Program-made: the position numbers and the translations under genes
From: Nocardioides halotolerans DSM 19273
Lineage (GTDB): Bacteria > Actinomycetota > Actinomycetes > Propionibacteriales > Nocardioidaceae
Length of the DNA stretch: 64,000 nucleotides
NCBI RefSeq assembly: GCF_000422805.1
Contig: NZ_AUGT01000012.1
Coordinates: 186,001 to 250,000, forward strand
Reading direction: 5' to 3'
Shown: piece after piece, positions 7,938 to 15,571 of the stretch
Layout: each line of letters starts with the position of its first letter
How positions within the stretch are numbered: position 1 is the stretch's first letter
Notes under the pieces: generated by a model
Database searches by the model: none
What the model was told of the DNA's origin: nothing
What the model saw: only the letters and a program-made list of their open reading frames with translations

Positions 7938-8915
7938 ATGAAGCCGGAGACCCTGCCGCCCGTGCACAAGGTGGCCGTGATCGTCCAGGACCACGCCGAG
8001 CCGTTCGGGCTCGGATCGCTGGTCGAGGTGTGGGGGGAGCCGGAGCACCCCGAGGACCGCACCCCGGTCTTCGACTTCCAGGTCTGCACGCCGCGCCCCG
8101 GCCGGGTGCGCGGCCGCTCCGACTACGACCTCTTCGTCGAGCGCGGCCTCGAGGCGACCCTCGACGCCGACCTGGTCTGCATCTCCCCCCACCACGACTA
8201 CCTCCACCACGACCCCGCGGTGATCGAGGCGGTCCGCGCCGCGTCCGACCGCGGCGCGATCCTCTACGCGCACTGCTCGGGTGCCTTCGAGCTCGGCGCG
8301 GCCGGGCTCCTCGACGGCCGCGAGTGCACGACGCACTGGCGCTACACCCGCGAGCTGCAGGAGCTCTACCCCGAGGCCAAGGTCCAGCCCGACGTCCTCT
8401 ACTGCCACGACGACAACGTGCTCACCGGGGCCGGGTCGGCCGCCGGCATCGACGCCTCGCTGCACCTCGTGCGGGACCTCTACGGCGCGCGGGTCGCCGC
8501 GACCATGGCGCGCCGGATCGTGGTGCCCCCGCACCGCGACGGCGGCCAGGCCCAGTTCATCGAGCGCGCCGTCCCCGACTGCGACAGCGAGACCTTCGGC
8601 CCGCTGCTCGAGTGGATCATCGGCCACCTCGACGAGGACCTCGACGTCGAGACCCTGGCCCGCAAGTCGCTGATGTCGCCGCGCACCTTCGCGCGCCGCT
8701 TCCGCGCCGAGACCGGTGCCACACCGCACTCGTGGGTCACGCAGCGCCGCGTCCTCCGCGCCGAGGAGCTGCTGGAGCAGACCGACCGCTCCGTGGAGTG
8801 GATCGCCTCCGAGGTCGGCTTCGGCAACGCCGCCACCCTGCGCCACCACTTCACCCGCTCGCGCGGCGTCAGCCCCCAGCAGTACCGCCGCACGTTCAGC
8901 CCCGGCGTCGCCTGA
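7938..8915 (+). CDS. GlxA/FtrA-type transcriptional regulator (DJ-1/PfpI + AraC HTH)
   Basis: This 325-aa protein has an N-terminal DJ-1/PfpI-like domain (KVAVIVQDHAEPFGLGSLVE ... ILYAHCSGAFELGAAGLLDG) and a C-terminal AraC-type double helix-turn-helix (VETLARKSLMSPRTFARRF ... VEWIASEVGFGNAATLRHHF). This combination defines GlxA/FtrA regulators, usually activators of a nearby metabolic gene. ATG 7938 follows GCACGATGTCCGC; an in-frame ATG at 7881 would lie inside the palindrome and is less likely. The target may be the divergent small gene or the regulator itself. Confidence 0.9.
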   Translation: MKPETLPPVHKVAVIVQDHAEPFGLGSLVEVWGEPEHPEDRTPVFDFQVCTPRPGRVRGRSDYDLFVERGLEATLDADLVCISPHHDYLHHDPAVIEAVRAASDRGAILYAHCSGAFELGAAGLLDGRECTTHWRYTRELQELYPEAKVQPDVLYCHDDNVLTGAGSAAGIDASLHLVRDLYGARVAATMARRIVVPPHRDGGQAQFIERAVPDCDSETFGPLLEWIIGHLDEDLDVETLARKSLMSPRTFARRFRAETGATPHSWVTQRRVLRAEELLEQTDRSVEWIASEVGFGNAATLRHHFTRSRGVSPQQYRRTFSPGVA

Positions 8916-8940
8916 GCGACCTGTCGGCGCCACCGGCGGG

Positions 8941-9070
8941 TTGCTGATCGATCAGCAACCCCGGTGGGTGACTGATCGATCAGCAGGGCCCGTGGGTGAC
9001 TGATCGATCAGCAGGGCCGGTGGGTGACTGATCGATCAGCAGGGCCGGTGGGTGACTGATCGATCAGCAA
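8941..9070. repeat. Five palindromes at exact 28-bp spacing
   Basis: The 12-bp palindrome CTGATCGATCAG occurs five times, starting at 8944, 8972, 9000, 9028 and 9056. The linker between copies is GCAGGGCCGGTGGGTGA or close to it. The outer copies are longer: TTGCTGATCGATCAGCAA at 8941-8958, and the last also ends in GCAA. The array fills the gap between the GlxA-type gene and the sulfotransferase gene and reaches to about 22 nt before the latter. Confidence 0.85.
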
Positions 9071-9091
9071 CCCTCGGGCTAGGGTCTCCGC

Positions 9092-9895
9092 GTGGCCGGC
9101 ACCTTCCTCCTCGGCGTCGGCTGCCAGAAGGGCGGCACGGCCTGGCTGCACCGCTACCTCGAGGGCTCGCCGCAGTGCGACCCGGGGTTCCGCAAGGAGT
9201 ACCACGTCTGGGACGCGCTCGACCTCGCCGCGGGCCGGCTCGCCCGCGAGCGGATCGAGAAGCAGGGCGGGCAGCGCGCGGAGTTCCTGCGCGACCCCGA
9301 CCGCTACTTCGACTACTTCAGCGGGCTGCTCGAGCCCGACGAGATCCGCCTGACGGCCGACATCACCCCCGGCTACGCCGGGCTGTCGACCGAGCGGCTG
9401 CGGATGATCCGCGACGGGTTCACGACGCGCGGGGTGCGTCCGGCGGCCGTCTACCTGCTGCGCGACCCGGTGGAGCGGATCTGGTCGGCGTCGCGGATGG
9501 ATATGCGCCGGCGTGGCGACGAGGCGCCCGAGGACCCCGAGACCCGCGTCGGCCACATGTACAAGCACCCGATGTACGCCGACCGCACCCGCTACGACCT
9601 GACCATGGACGCCCTCGAGGCGGCGTTCCCGCCCGAGGACGTGTTCTACGGCTTCTACGAGCGGCTGTTCGGCGCCGAGACCCTGGCGCCGCTGTGCAGC
9701 TTCCTCGGCATCGACTTTCACGAGCCCGACACCGGCCGCCAGGTCAACGTCTCGCCGAAGTCCGAGGGCGCCGCGCTCCCGGAGGAGACGAGGCGCACCA
9801 TCGCCCGCCACTTCAGCGGGGTCTACGACGCCGTGCAGCGCCGGTTCCCCGACCTCGACCTGGCCGAGCTGTGGCCGTCGATGCGGCTGCTCTGA
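9092..9895 (+). CDS. Sulfotransferase-family protein
   Basis: This 267-aa protein has a PAPS-binding 5'-phosphosulfate loop near the N-terminus (LGVGCQKGGTAWLHRYL). The 3'-phosphate motif is VYLLRDPVERIWSASRMDMR. These are the two hallmark motifs of the cytosolic/carbohydrate sulfotransferase fold. The acceptor is unknown. The start is GTG 9092. A TAGGGT -10-like box at 9079-9084 sits so close that the mRNA may be leaderless. The upstream palindrome array overlaps where the rest of the promoter must lie, suggesting control by whatever binds those palindromes. Confidence 0.78.
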   Translation: MAGTFLLGVGCQKGGTAWLHRYLEGSPQCDPGFRKEYHVWDALDLAAGRLARERIEKQGGQRAEFLRDPDRYFDYFSGLLEPDEIRLTADITPGYAGLSTERLRMIRDGFTTRGVRPAAVYLLRDPVERIWSASRMDMRRRGDEAPEDPETRVGHMYKHPMYADRTRYDLTMDALEAAFPPEDVFYGFYERLFGAETLAPLCSFLGIDFHEPDTGRQVNVSPKSEGAALPEETRRTIARHFSGVYDAVQRRFPDLDLAELWPSMRLL

Positions 9896-9899
9896 GCGG

Positions 9900-11153
9900 T
9901 CACTCGAGGGGGAGCTCGGTCCGCAGCACCTTCCCGGTCAGCGTGCGCGGCAGGTCGGGCAGCGGGTGCCAGGTCTTGGGCCGCTTCGGCGGGGCGAGCC
10001 GCTCCCGGACCCACGCGTCGAGCTCGGCGGGCGTGGCGGCGCCGACGTACGCCGCGCACACCCGCTGACCCCACCGCTCGTCGGGGACGCCGTAGACGGC
10101 CGCGTCGTCGACGCCCGGGTGCTCGAGGAGCGCCTGCTCGACCTCGAGCGGGTAGACGTTGACGCCGCCGCTGATGACCAGGTCCTCGCGGCGGCCGTCC
10201 AGGAACAGGTAGCCGTCGTCGTCGAGCCGGCCGAGGTCGCCCACGGTGAACGCCGGCCCGTCCGGCGTCTCCCGCCAGGCGGCCGCGGTCTTGTCGGGGT
10301 CGCCGAAGTAGGAGAACCGGGCGAACGACGGCACCGCGCACCAGATCGTGCCGTCGGCGTCCGTCGTCAGCACCCGGCCGGGCCGGGCCCGCCCCACCGT
10401 GCCGGGCTGCTCCAGCCACTCCTCGGACCGGCAGGCGGTGAACTGTCCCTCGGTGGAGCCGTAGAACTCCCAGGTCGAGCCCTCCGGGAAGGTCTCGACG
10501 AGCCGCCGCTTCACGGCGTCGGGGCACGGTGCGCCCGCGTGGGCGACGAGCCGGAACGACGACAGGTCGGGCGTCCCGACCCGGTCCCAGTACGCGAACA
10601 GCCGCTGGAGGTGGGTCGGCACGCAGAACACCGACGTCGGCCGCTCGCGCTCGATCACCTCGGTGACCAGCGCCGGGTCGAAGGGGCCGGGCAGCACGAT
10701 CCGGCCGCCCGCCAGCAGCGTCCCCATCGCGAACCGGAGCGGTGCCGAGTGGTAGAGCGGCGACACCACGAGGTTGACGTCGGTGTCCGCGAAGCCCCAC
10801 AGCGACCGCTCCTCCGCCACCAGCGCCTCGGCGTCCGCCGCGGACAGCAGCCCGCTCCAGACGCCCTTCGGCGTCCCGGTGGTGCCGCTCGTGCAGTGCA
10901 TCGGGCGCGCGCGGGGCAGGCCGCGGTGGTCGGCGTACGCCGCCCGCAGCCGCGCGAGCCCCTCGGCGGTCGTCACCTCGAGGGTGGGGGAGAGGCCGGC
11001 CAGGATTCGGCGGCGCTCGTGCTCGGTGAGCCGCGGGTCGAGCGGGATCGGGATCACGCCGGCCGCCAGCAGCCCGATCACCACGTCGACGTAGGCGGGC
11101 GACGGTGGCACGAGCAGCGCGACCCGGTCGCCCTCTCGCAGCGCGTCCTCCAC
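9900..11153 (-). CDS. AMP-dependent acyl-CoA synthetase/ligase
   Basis: This 417-aa class I adenylate-forming enzyme has the P-loop-like motif MHCTSGTTGTPKGVW and the A5 region EFYGSTEG. The hinge region GDLGRLDDDGYLFLDGR is followed by EDLVISGGVNVYPLEVE, and LPRTLTGKVLRTEL near the end has the catalytic lysine. It would activate a carboxylic acid as acyl-AMP and transfer it to CoA. At 417 aa it is shorter than the usual 500-550; the early N-terminal part is trimmed (it starts MEDALREGDRVALLVP). It converges on the sulfotransferase with 4 nt between the stops. Confidence 0.87.
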   Translation of the reverse strand: MEDALREGDRVALLVPPSPAYVDVVIGLLAAGVIPIPLDPRLTEHERRRILAGLSPTLEVTTAEGLARLRAAYADHRGLPRARPMHCTSGTTGTPKGVWSGLLSAADAEALVAEERSLWGFADTDVNLVVSPLYHSAPLRFAMGTLLAGGRIVLPGPFDPALVTEVIERERPTSVFCVPTHLQRLFAYWDRVGTPDLSSFRLVAHAGAPCPDAVKRRLVETFPEGSTWEFYGSTEGQFTACRSEEWLEQPGTVGRARPGRVLTTDADGTIWCAVPSFARFSYFGDPDKTAAAWRETPDGPAFTVGDLGRLDDDGYLFLDGRREDLVISGGVNVYPLEVEQALLEHPGVDDAAVYGVPDERWGQRVCAAYVGAATPAELDAWVRERLAPPKRPKTWHPLPDLPRTLTGKVLRTELPLE

Positions 11154-11231
11154 GGACCCAACCTAGATCGGTGGGAACCCACCCCGACCCACCGGACATG
11201 TGAGGGTGTGAGGCAAGGAGGAGCAGTGGCG

Positions 11232-11789
11232 ATGGCCGGCGACGAGCGCGAGCTCGTGGACGGGCTGCACCAGGACGACCCTGGTGCGCTCGCCGCGTTG
11301 TTCGACCGCTACGCCGACCGCATCTACAACCACTGCTTCCGCCACCTCGCCGACTGGGCCGAGGCCGAGGACGCCACCTCGTCGGTGTTCCTCGAGGTCT
11401 GGCGGCACCGGCAGCGCGTCCGGCTGCACGACGGCTCGGCGCTGCCGTGGCTCTACGGCGTCGCGACCAACGTGTGCCGCAACGCCGGCCGGTCGCGGCG
11501 CCGCTACCTCCGGGCGGTCACCGGCCTGCCCGCCGCGGCGCCCGAGCCCGACCACGCCGAGCAGGTGACCGACCGGCTCGGCTCCGAGGCCCGGATGCGC
11601 GACGTGCTCGCCCAGGTCGAGGCCCTCCCCGCCCGCGAGCGGGAGGTGCTCGGCCTCGTCGCCTGGTCCGGCCTCACCTACGAGCAGGCGGCCGCTGCCC
11701 TCGACGTACCGGTCGGGACCGTCCGGTCCCGGCTCTCCCGGGCCCGCGCCCGGCTCACCGAGCTCACGAAGGAGCACTCCGATGGCTGA
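11232..11789 (+). CDS. RNA polymerase ECF-type sigma factor
   Basis: This 185-aa protein has sigma region 2 (ALFDRYADRIYNHCFRHLAD ... LPWLYGVATNVCRNAGR) and region 4 (LPAREREVLGLVAWSGLTYE, then VPVGTVRSRLSRARARL). The start is ATG 11232, 10 nt after AAGGAGG; GTG 11226 is an alternative. It overlaps the next gene by 8 nt. The downstream membrane protein is probably its partner, as is usual for ECF sigma factors. Confidence 0.9.
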   Translation: MAGDERELVDGLHQDDPGALAALFDRYADRIYNHCFRHLADWAEAEDATSSVFLEVWRHRQRVRLHDGSALPWLYGVATNVCRNAGRSRRRYLRAVTGLPAAAPEPDHAEQVTDRLGSEARMRDVLAQVEALPAREREVLGLVAWSGLTYEQAAAALDVPVGTVRSRLSRARARLTELTKEHSDG

Positions 11790-12651
11790 ACCCACCCCGC
11801 CGCCCGAGCGGCCGCTGCCCGACGACGCGCGCGCCCGGATCCGCGCCGACCTGCTCGCGCACGCCCACGAGCGCCGGTCGAGCGCCCCGCGGTGGCTGGC
11901 GCCCGTCGGCGCCGCCGCGGCGGTCGCGCTGGTCGCCGGGCTGGCGTACTGGGCGATCAGCCCCGGCGACTCCGAGCAAGAGGGGTTGCCGGTGACCGGG
12001 CGCGGCTCGACCACCGCGACGCCGACCCCCGCCCCAGAGCCGTCCGCGGCGACCGCGACCCCGAAGCCCGACGGCACCGGCACCCCCACGCCGGCCGCTC
12101 CCGAGACGCTCGCCGAGACCGCGGGCACCGCCCCGGCGCCCGACGACGCCGTCCAGGCCGGTGGGGGGTCGTGCGAGGACGAGCTGGAGTTCGTGCTCGG
12201 CGGCGCGTCCCTCGCGCTGCGCGTCGACGCCACCGCGTCGTTCTGGGTCAAGGGTGAGAAGTTCGTGCTCTGCGACGAGCTCCACGGCCGCACGACCGTG
12301 CACCGCGCGCTGCCGCTGACGGCCCGCGACGACGTCTCGACGTACGCCGTGAGCAGCGACTTCCTCGACGGCATGACCACCCGGTCGGCCGGCGGGCTGG
12401 TGCCGCAGGGTGCCGAGGACGTCTTCGACGTGGCCTACACCTTCCCGGACGGTCACACCGAGCACGCCACGACGGCGGTCGACGACCAAGGCCGCACGTG
12501 GTGGCGGATGACCTACACCTACGACGACGGCGGCGGCAACGAGCTGAAGAAGCCGCCGATCGAGGTCACGGTGTCGCTGTCGGGCGTGCAGAAGCGCTAC
12601 ACCCTGCGGTGGGGCCTCGACACCTGCGCCCAGGCCAACCACGGCTGCTGA
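11782..12651 (+). CDS. Single-pass membrane protein, probable sigma-factor partner
   Basis: This 289-aa protein has a cytoplasmic N-terminus of about 45 residues (LPDDARARIRADLLAHAHER) and one membrane helix (APVGAAAAVALVAGLAYWAI). A Pro/Thr/Ala-rich linker leads to an extracytoplasmic domain with cysteines (GGGSCEDELEF, VLCDELHG, DTCAQANHGC). The layout matches anti-sigma or sensor proteins encoded directly behind ECF sigma genes, although no zinc-binding anti-sigma motif (HXXXCXXC) is visible. Translation is coupled by the 8-nt overlap. Confidence 0.7.
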   Translation: MAEPTPPPERPLPDDARARIRADLLAHAHERRSSAPRWLAPVGAAAAVALVAGLAYWAISPGDSEQEGLPVTGRGSTTATPTPAPEPSAATATPKPDGTGTPTPAAPETLAETAGTAPAPDDAVQAGGGSCEDELEFVLGGASLALRVDATASFWVKGEKFVLCDELHGRTTVHRALPLTARDDVSTYAVSSDFLDGMTTRSAGGLVPQGAEDVFDVAYTFPDGHTEHATTAVDDQGRTWWRMTYTYDDGGGNELKKPPIEVTVSLSGVQKRYTLRWGLDTCAQANHGC

Positions 12652-12658
12652 CCGGCGC

Positions 12659-13351
12659 TCAGAGCCCCAGGTCGTCGGCCAGCTGCTCGACCAGCGTGGC
12701 GTAGTGCGCCTCGTAGTCGAGCACCCCGCGGTACATGTGCCCGAACAGCTCCAGCGACACGTTGCCGAACAGGGTGGCCCACGCCATCAGCCCGCGCACG
12801 GTGTACGCCTCGTCGAGCTCGTCGACGACGAACGACCGGACGGGTGCGATCGAGGCCAGCTCGGCCTCGGTCGCCGGCCGCGTGGCCACGGGGGAGCGGC
12901 CGGCCGCGTGCGCGTCGGCCACCAGCGTCAGCAGGGCGGTCGACACCCGGGCGGCGGAGGCGATCGTGTCCTGCGGTGCCGCATAGCCCGGCACCGGGGA
13001 GCCGTAGGTGAGGGCGTACTCGTGGGGGTGCGCCACCGCCCACCCGCGCAGGCCCCGGGCAAGGCCGGTCCAGCGGCCGCGGAGGTCGGCACGCTCCGCG
13101 GTCGCGTCGCCGGCCTCGACCGCCTCGCCGAGGTCGTCGTAGGCCTCGATGATGAGGGCGGTCAGCAACGCGTCGCGGCTGGGGAAGTAGCGGTAGACCG
13201 CGGACGACGCCATCTCGAGGTCGCGCGCGATCTGGCGCACGGACAGCGCGGCCGGCCCGACCTCGGCGAGCTGGGCCTTCGCGCGGTCGAGGATCGCGCG
13301 GGTCAGCTCAGCGCGGGCGACGGCGCGAGCGGTGCGGGGCGCGGGGACCAT
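12659..13351 (-). CDS. TetR-family repressor with WHG-type C-terminus
   Basis: This 230-aa protein has an N-terminal TetR helix-turn-helix (LSVRQIARDLEMASSAVYRYF, with SRDALLTALI following). Its C-terminal ligand domain contains HPHEYALTYGSPVPGY and fits the WHG group. ATG 13351 begins the conserved part; an upstream ATG at 13399 would overlap the operators. It is divergent from the epimerase-like gene at 13484. Three GAGC-N3-GC(T/A)C sites lie between them, so it most likely represses both itself and that gene. Confidence 0.88.
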   Translation of the reverse strand: MVPAPRTARAVARAELTRAILDRAKAQLAEVGPAALSVRQIARDLEMASSAVYRYFPSRDALLTALIIEAYDDLGEAVEAGDATAERADLRGRWTGLARGLRGWAVAHPHEYALTYGSPVPGYAAPQDTIASAARVSTALLTLVADAHAAGRSPVATRPATEAELASIAPVRSFVVDELDEAYTVRGLMAWATLFGNVSLELFGHMYRGVLDYEAHYATLVEQLADDLGL

Positions 13352-13374
13352 GACGTCATTCTGGCACGAAACGA

Positions 13375-13457
13375 GAGCGGTGCACACAAATGTGAGCAAT
13401 GCTCTTGATTCGGGGGTGAGAGTGCCCTAGCGTCGAGAACAGAGAGCGGTGCTCTCT
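13375..13457. promoter_or_regulatory. Three TetR-type operators in the divergent promoter region
   Basis: The sites are GAGCGGTGCAC at 13375-13385, GAGCAATGCTC at 13394-13404, and AGAGAGCGGTGCTCTCT at 13441-13457 (7-bp arms). All share GAGC-N3-GC(T/A)C. The second abuts the -35 and the third lies just past the expected start of the 13484 gene. Confidence 0.7.
13405..13433 (+). promoter_or_regulatory. Candidate promoter of the epimerase-like gene
   Basis: TTGATT at 13405-13410 and TAGCGT at 13428-13433 are 17 nt apart. They are framed by operators at 13394-13404 and 13441-13457. Confidence 0.5.
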
Positions 13458-13483
13458 ATTCGGACGAGCTGAGGAGAACGAGG

Positions 13484-14437
13484 ATGAACGAGCGACACGT
13501 GGTGGTCGGAGCTGGACCGGTCGGGCTGGCGACGGCGGAGCTGCTGGCCGGGCAGGGCCGAGACGTGCTGCTGGTGAGCCGCTCCGGGGTCGGCCCGGAG
13601 ATCGCTGGCCAGGGGGCCGGCACCGTACGCCGCGAGGCAGCCGACGTCGCCGACGCCACCCGCCTGGTCGCGCTGGCCGAGGGAGCGACGGCGGTCTACA
13701 ACTGCGTGAACCCGCCGTCGTACACCGTGTGGCCGCAGTTCTGGCCGCCGGTCGCAGCGGCGTTCCTCGAGGCCGCCGAGGCGTCCGGCGCGGTGCTCGT
13801 CACCGCGGCGGCGCTCTACCCCTACGGGCCGGTCGACGGACCGATGGTGGAGACCCTGCCCGATGCCGCGACGACCACGAAGGCCCGGATCCGTGCCGGC
13901 ATGTGGGCCGAGGCCAGGCGTCTGCACGACGCGGGCCGGCTCCGGGCGGTCGAGGTGCGCGGCTCGGACTACATGGGGCCGCGGGTCTCGACGGCGACCG
14001 GGCACGTCGCCCGGGTGGCCCCGGCGGCGCTGCAGGGGAGGACCGTGCGGGTCTTCGGCCGCCCCGACCAGCCGCACTCGTTCACCGACGTCCGTGACAT
14101 GGCCCGAGCGCTGGTCCGGGTCGCCGGCGAGCCGTCGGCGTGGGGCCGGGTCTGGCACGCGCCGACCAACCCCGCCAAGACCCAGACCGAGGTGCTCCAG
14201 GACGTCGCGGCGTCGGTGGGCCGCAGCGTCGGGAAGGTCAAGCCGATGCCGCGCGCCGTGCTGTCGGTCGGCGGCGCGGTCGTGCCGCTGCTCCGGGAGC
14301 TGCGCGAGACGGAGTACCAGTTCACCGCGCCCTACGTCCTCGACTCCTCCGCCATCGAGCAGGCCTTCGGGCTCACGCCCACGCCCTGGAGCGAGGTCTG
14401 CCGCGCCACCGCCGAGAACGCGCTGCGCGCGTCCTGA
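13484..14437 (+). CDS. NAD-dependent epimerase/dehydratase-like (extended SDR) protein
   Basis: This 317-aa protein begins with a dinucleotide-binding motif (VVVGAGPVGLATAELLAGQG). It lacks a clear YxxxK active-site pair at the usual place, although TTTKARIRAGMWAE may be equivalent. Other family features are AALYPYGPVDGP, VRGSDYMGPRV and HSFTDVRDMARALV. It looks like the atypical SDR group often paired with TetR repressors. A GAGGAGAACGAGG stretch precedes the ATG. Its substrate is unknown; the regulator context suggests induction by a small lipophilic ligand. Confidence 0.8.
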   Translation: MNERHVVVGAGPVGLATAELLAGQGRDVLLVSRSGVGPEIAGQGAGTVRREAADVADATRLVALAEGATAVYNCVNPPSYTVWPQFWPPVAAAFLEAAEASGAVLVTAAALYPYGPVDGPMVETLPDAATTTKARIRAGMWAEARRLHDAGRLRAVEVRGSDYMGPRVSTATGHVARVAPAALQGRTVRVFGRPDQPHSFTDVRDMARALVRVAGEPSAWGRVWHAPTNPAKTQTEVLQDVAASVGRSVGKVKPMPRAVLSVGGAVVPLLRELRETEYQFTAPYVLDSSAIEQAFGLTPTPWSEVCRATAENALRAS

Positions 14438-14785
14438 CTACGCGCCCTCGACGTCGGCGACGGAGTGGGGGAAGCGGGTCGGCGTGAAGTGCACCGCGCC
14501 GGCCGGCACCTGCCAGGGCACCACGACGACGTCGAACCTGCCCGCCTGCACGACGGGGTCCGCCTCCTTGAGCGCGCGTGCCTCGTCGGGCGGGACCCGC
14601 AGGATCGAGAGCCCGCGGATCTTGTCGTGGCCGAGAGGGCCGGCAGCGACGAGGTGGCCCTGCTCGTGCAGGGTGGCGAGGTGGTCGAGGTGCGCGTCCT
14701 GCATCGCGCTCGCGGTCTCGTCGTCCCAGTCCGGCGCATCGTCGCGCAGGACCAGCAGGGACACGGTGAACGAGTCGAACTCCAC
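14438..14785 (-). CDS. YciI-family protein
   Basis: This 115-aa protein has the ferredoxin-like YciI pattern: FTVSLLVLRDDAPDWDDET, AHLDHLATLHEQGHLVAAGPL, then ADPVVQAGRFDVVVVPWQ. Members are small dimeric proteins of mostly unknown reaction, some acting as dehydrochlorinases or lyase-like enzymes. It converges on the epimerase-like gene with adjacent stops and is divergent from coaE. Confidence 0.83.
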   Translation of the reverse strand: MEFDSFTVSLLVLRDDAPDWDDETASAMQDAHLDHLATLHEQGHLVAAGPLGHDKIRGLSILRVPPDEARALKEADPVVQAGRFDVVVVPWQVPAGAVHFTPTRFPHSVADVEGA

Positions 14786-14802
14786 CCTGTGACACTAGGC
14801 CC

Positions 14803-15396
14803 GTGCGCGTCGGTCTGACAGGGGGCATCGCCTCGGGCAAGAGCACGGTGGCCGAGCTCCTGGTCGGGCTCGGCGCGGTGCTCATCGACGGCGACGCGCT
14901 GGCCCGCGAGGTCGTCGCGCGCGGGACGCCGGGGCTGGCGCAGGTCGTCGAGGAGTTCGGCGAGGACCTCCTGACGCCCGAGGGCGACCTCGACCGGTCG
15001 GCGCTGGGCCGGATCGTGTTCGCCGACGAGGCGGCGCGCCGTCGGCTCGAGGCGATCACCCATCCGCTGATCTTCGAGAGGTACGCCGAGCTCGAGGCCG
15101 CCGCGCCGCCGGACGCGGTCGTCGTCCACGACATCCCGCTGCTCGCGGAGGCCGGCGCCGAGCGGGCCGCCACCTTCGACGCCGTGATCGTGGTCGACGT
15201 GCCGGAGGAGCTCCAGGTCGAGCGGATGGTGCGCGACCGCGGCTGGACGCGGGAGGACGCCGAGGCCCGCATCGCCGCCCAGGCCTCGCGCGAGGACCGG
15301 CTGGCCATCGCGACCCACGTCATCGACAACAGCGGCACCCTCGACGAGCTCCGGGCCCGGGTCGACGCGGTGTTCGCCGACCTGACGCAGCGTTGA
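14803..15396 (+). CDS. coaE: Dephospho-CoA kinase
   Basis: This 197-aa protein has the Walker A motif GLTGGIASGKSTVAELL at the N-terminus, DGDALAREVV, and the lid-region pattern MVRDRGWTREDAEARI with AQASREDR. It phosphorylates dephospho-CoA, the last step of CoA synthesis, in the cytoplasm. It starts at GTG 14803; a CACTAGG -10-like box just upstream suggests a leaderless transcript. Length is normal for the family; actinobacterial versions with a fused second domain exist, and this one lacks it. The stop lies inside an inverted repeat. Confidence 0.96.
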   Translation: MRVGLTGGIASGKSTVAELLVGLGAVLIDGDALAREVVARGTPGLAQVVEEFGEDLLTPEGDLDRSALGRIVFADEAARRRLEAITHPLIFERYAELEAAAPPDAVVVHDIPLLAEAGAERAATFDAVIVVDVPEELQVERMVRDRGWTREDAEARIAAQASREDRLAIATHVIDNSGTLDELRARVDAVFADLTQR

Positions 15397-15464
15397 CCCG
15401 GCTCGAACCGCGCCGGGTCAACTTTCTCCAGGTTGACCCGGCGCGAAGTCCGAGCCGGGTCAAC
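15392..15464. repeat. Duplicated inverted repeat at the coaE 3' end
   Basis: GTTGACCCGGC (15392-15402) is inverted at 15412-15422. The same pair recurs at 15432-15442 and 15454-15464. Either neighbouring arms or the outermost arms (14-bp match ending CTCG/CGAG) can pair. It may serve as the coaE terminator or be a repetitive palindromic element. Confidence 0.75.
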
Positions 15465-15571
15465 GAAGACGAGAGCCCCCGCCAGCTCGTGGCGGAGGCC
15501 CTCGTCCCTCGTGGAACCGCTGAGTCTCGGGTCTCAGCAGCCCTGCTCGGTGGCCGTCGGGCGTGAACCCG

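Noticed and set aside
8941..9070. CRISPR-like appearance of the 28-bp-period array
   Set aside because: The spacers are as repeated as the palindromes, so there are no unique spacers, and no cas genes are present.
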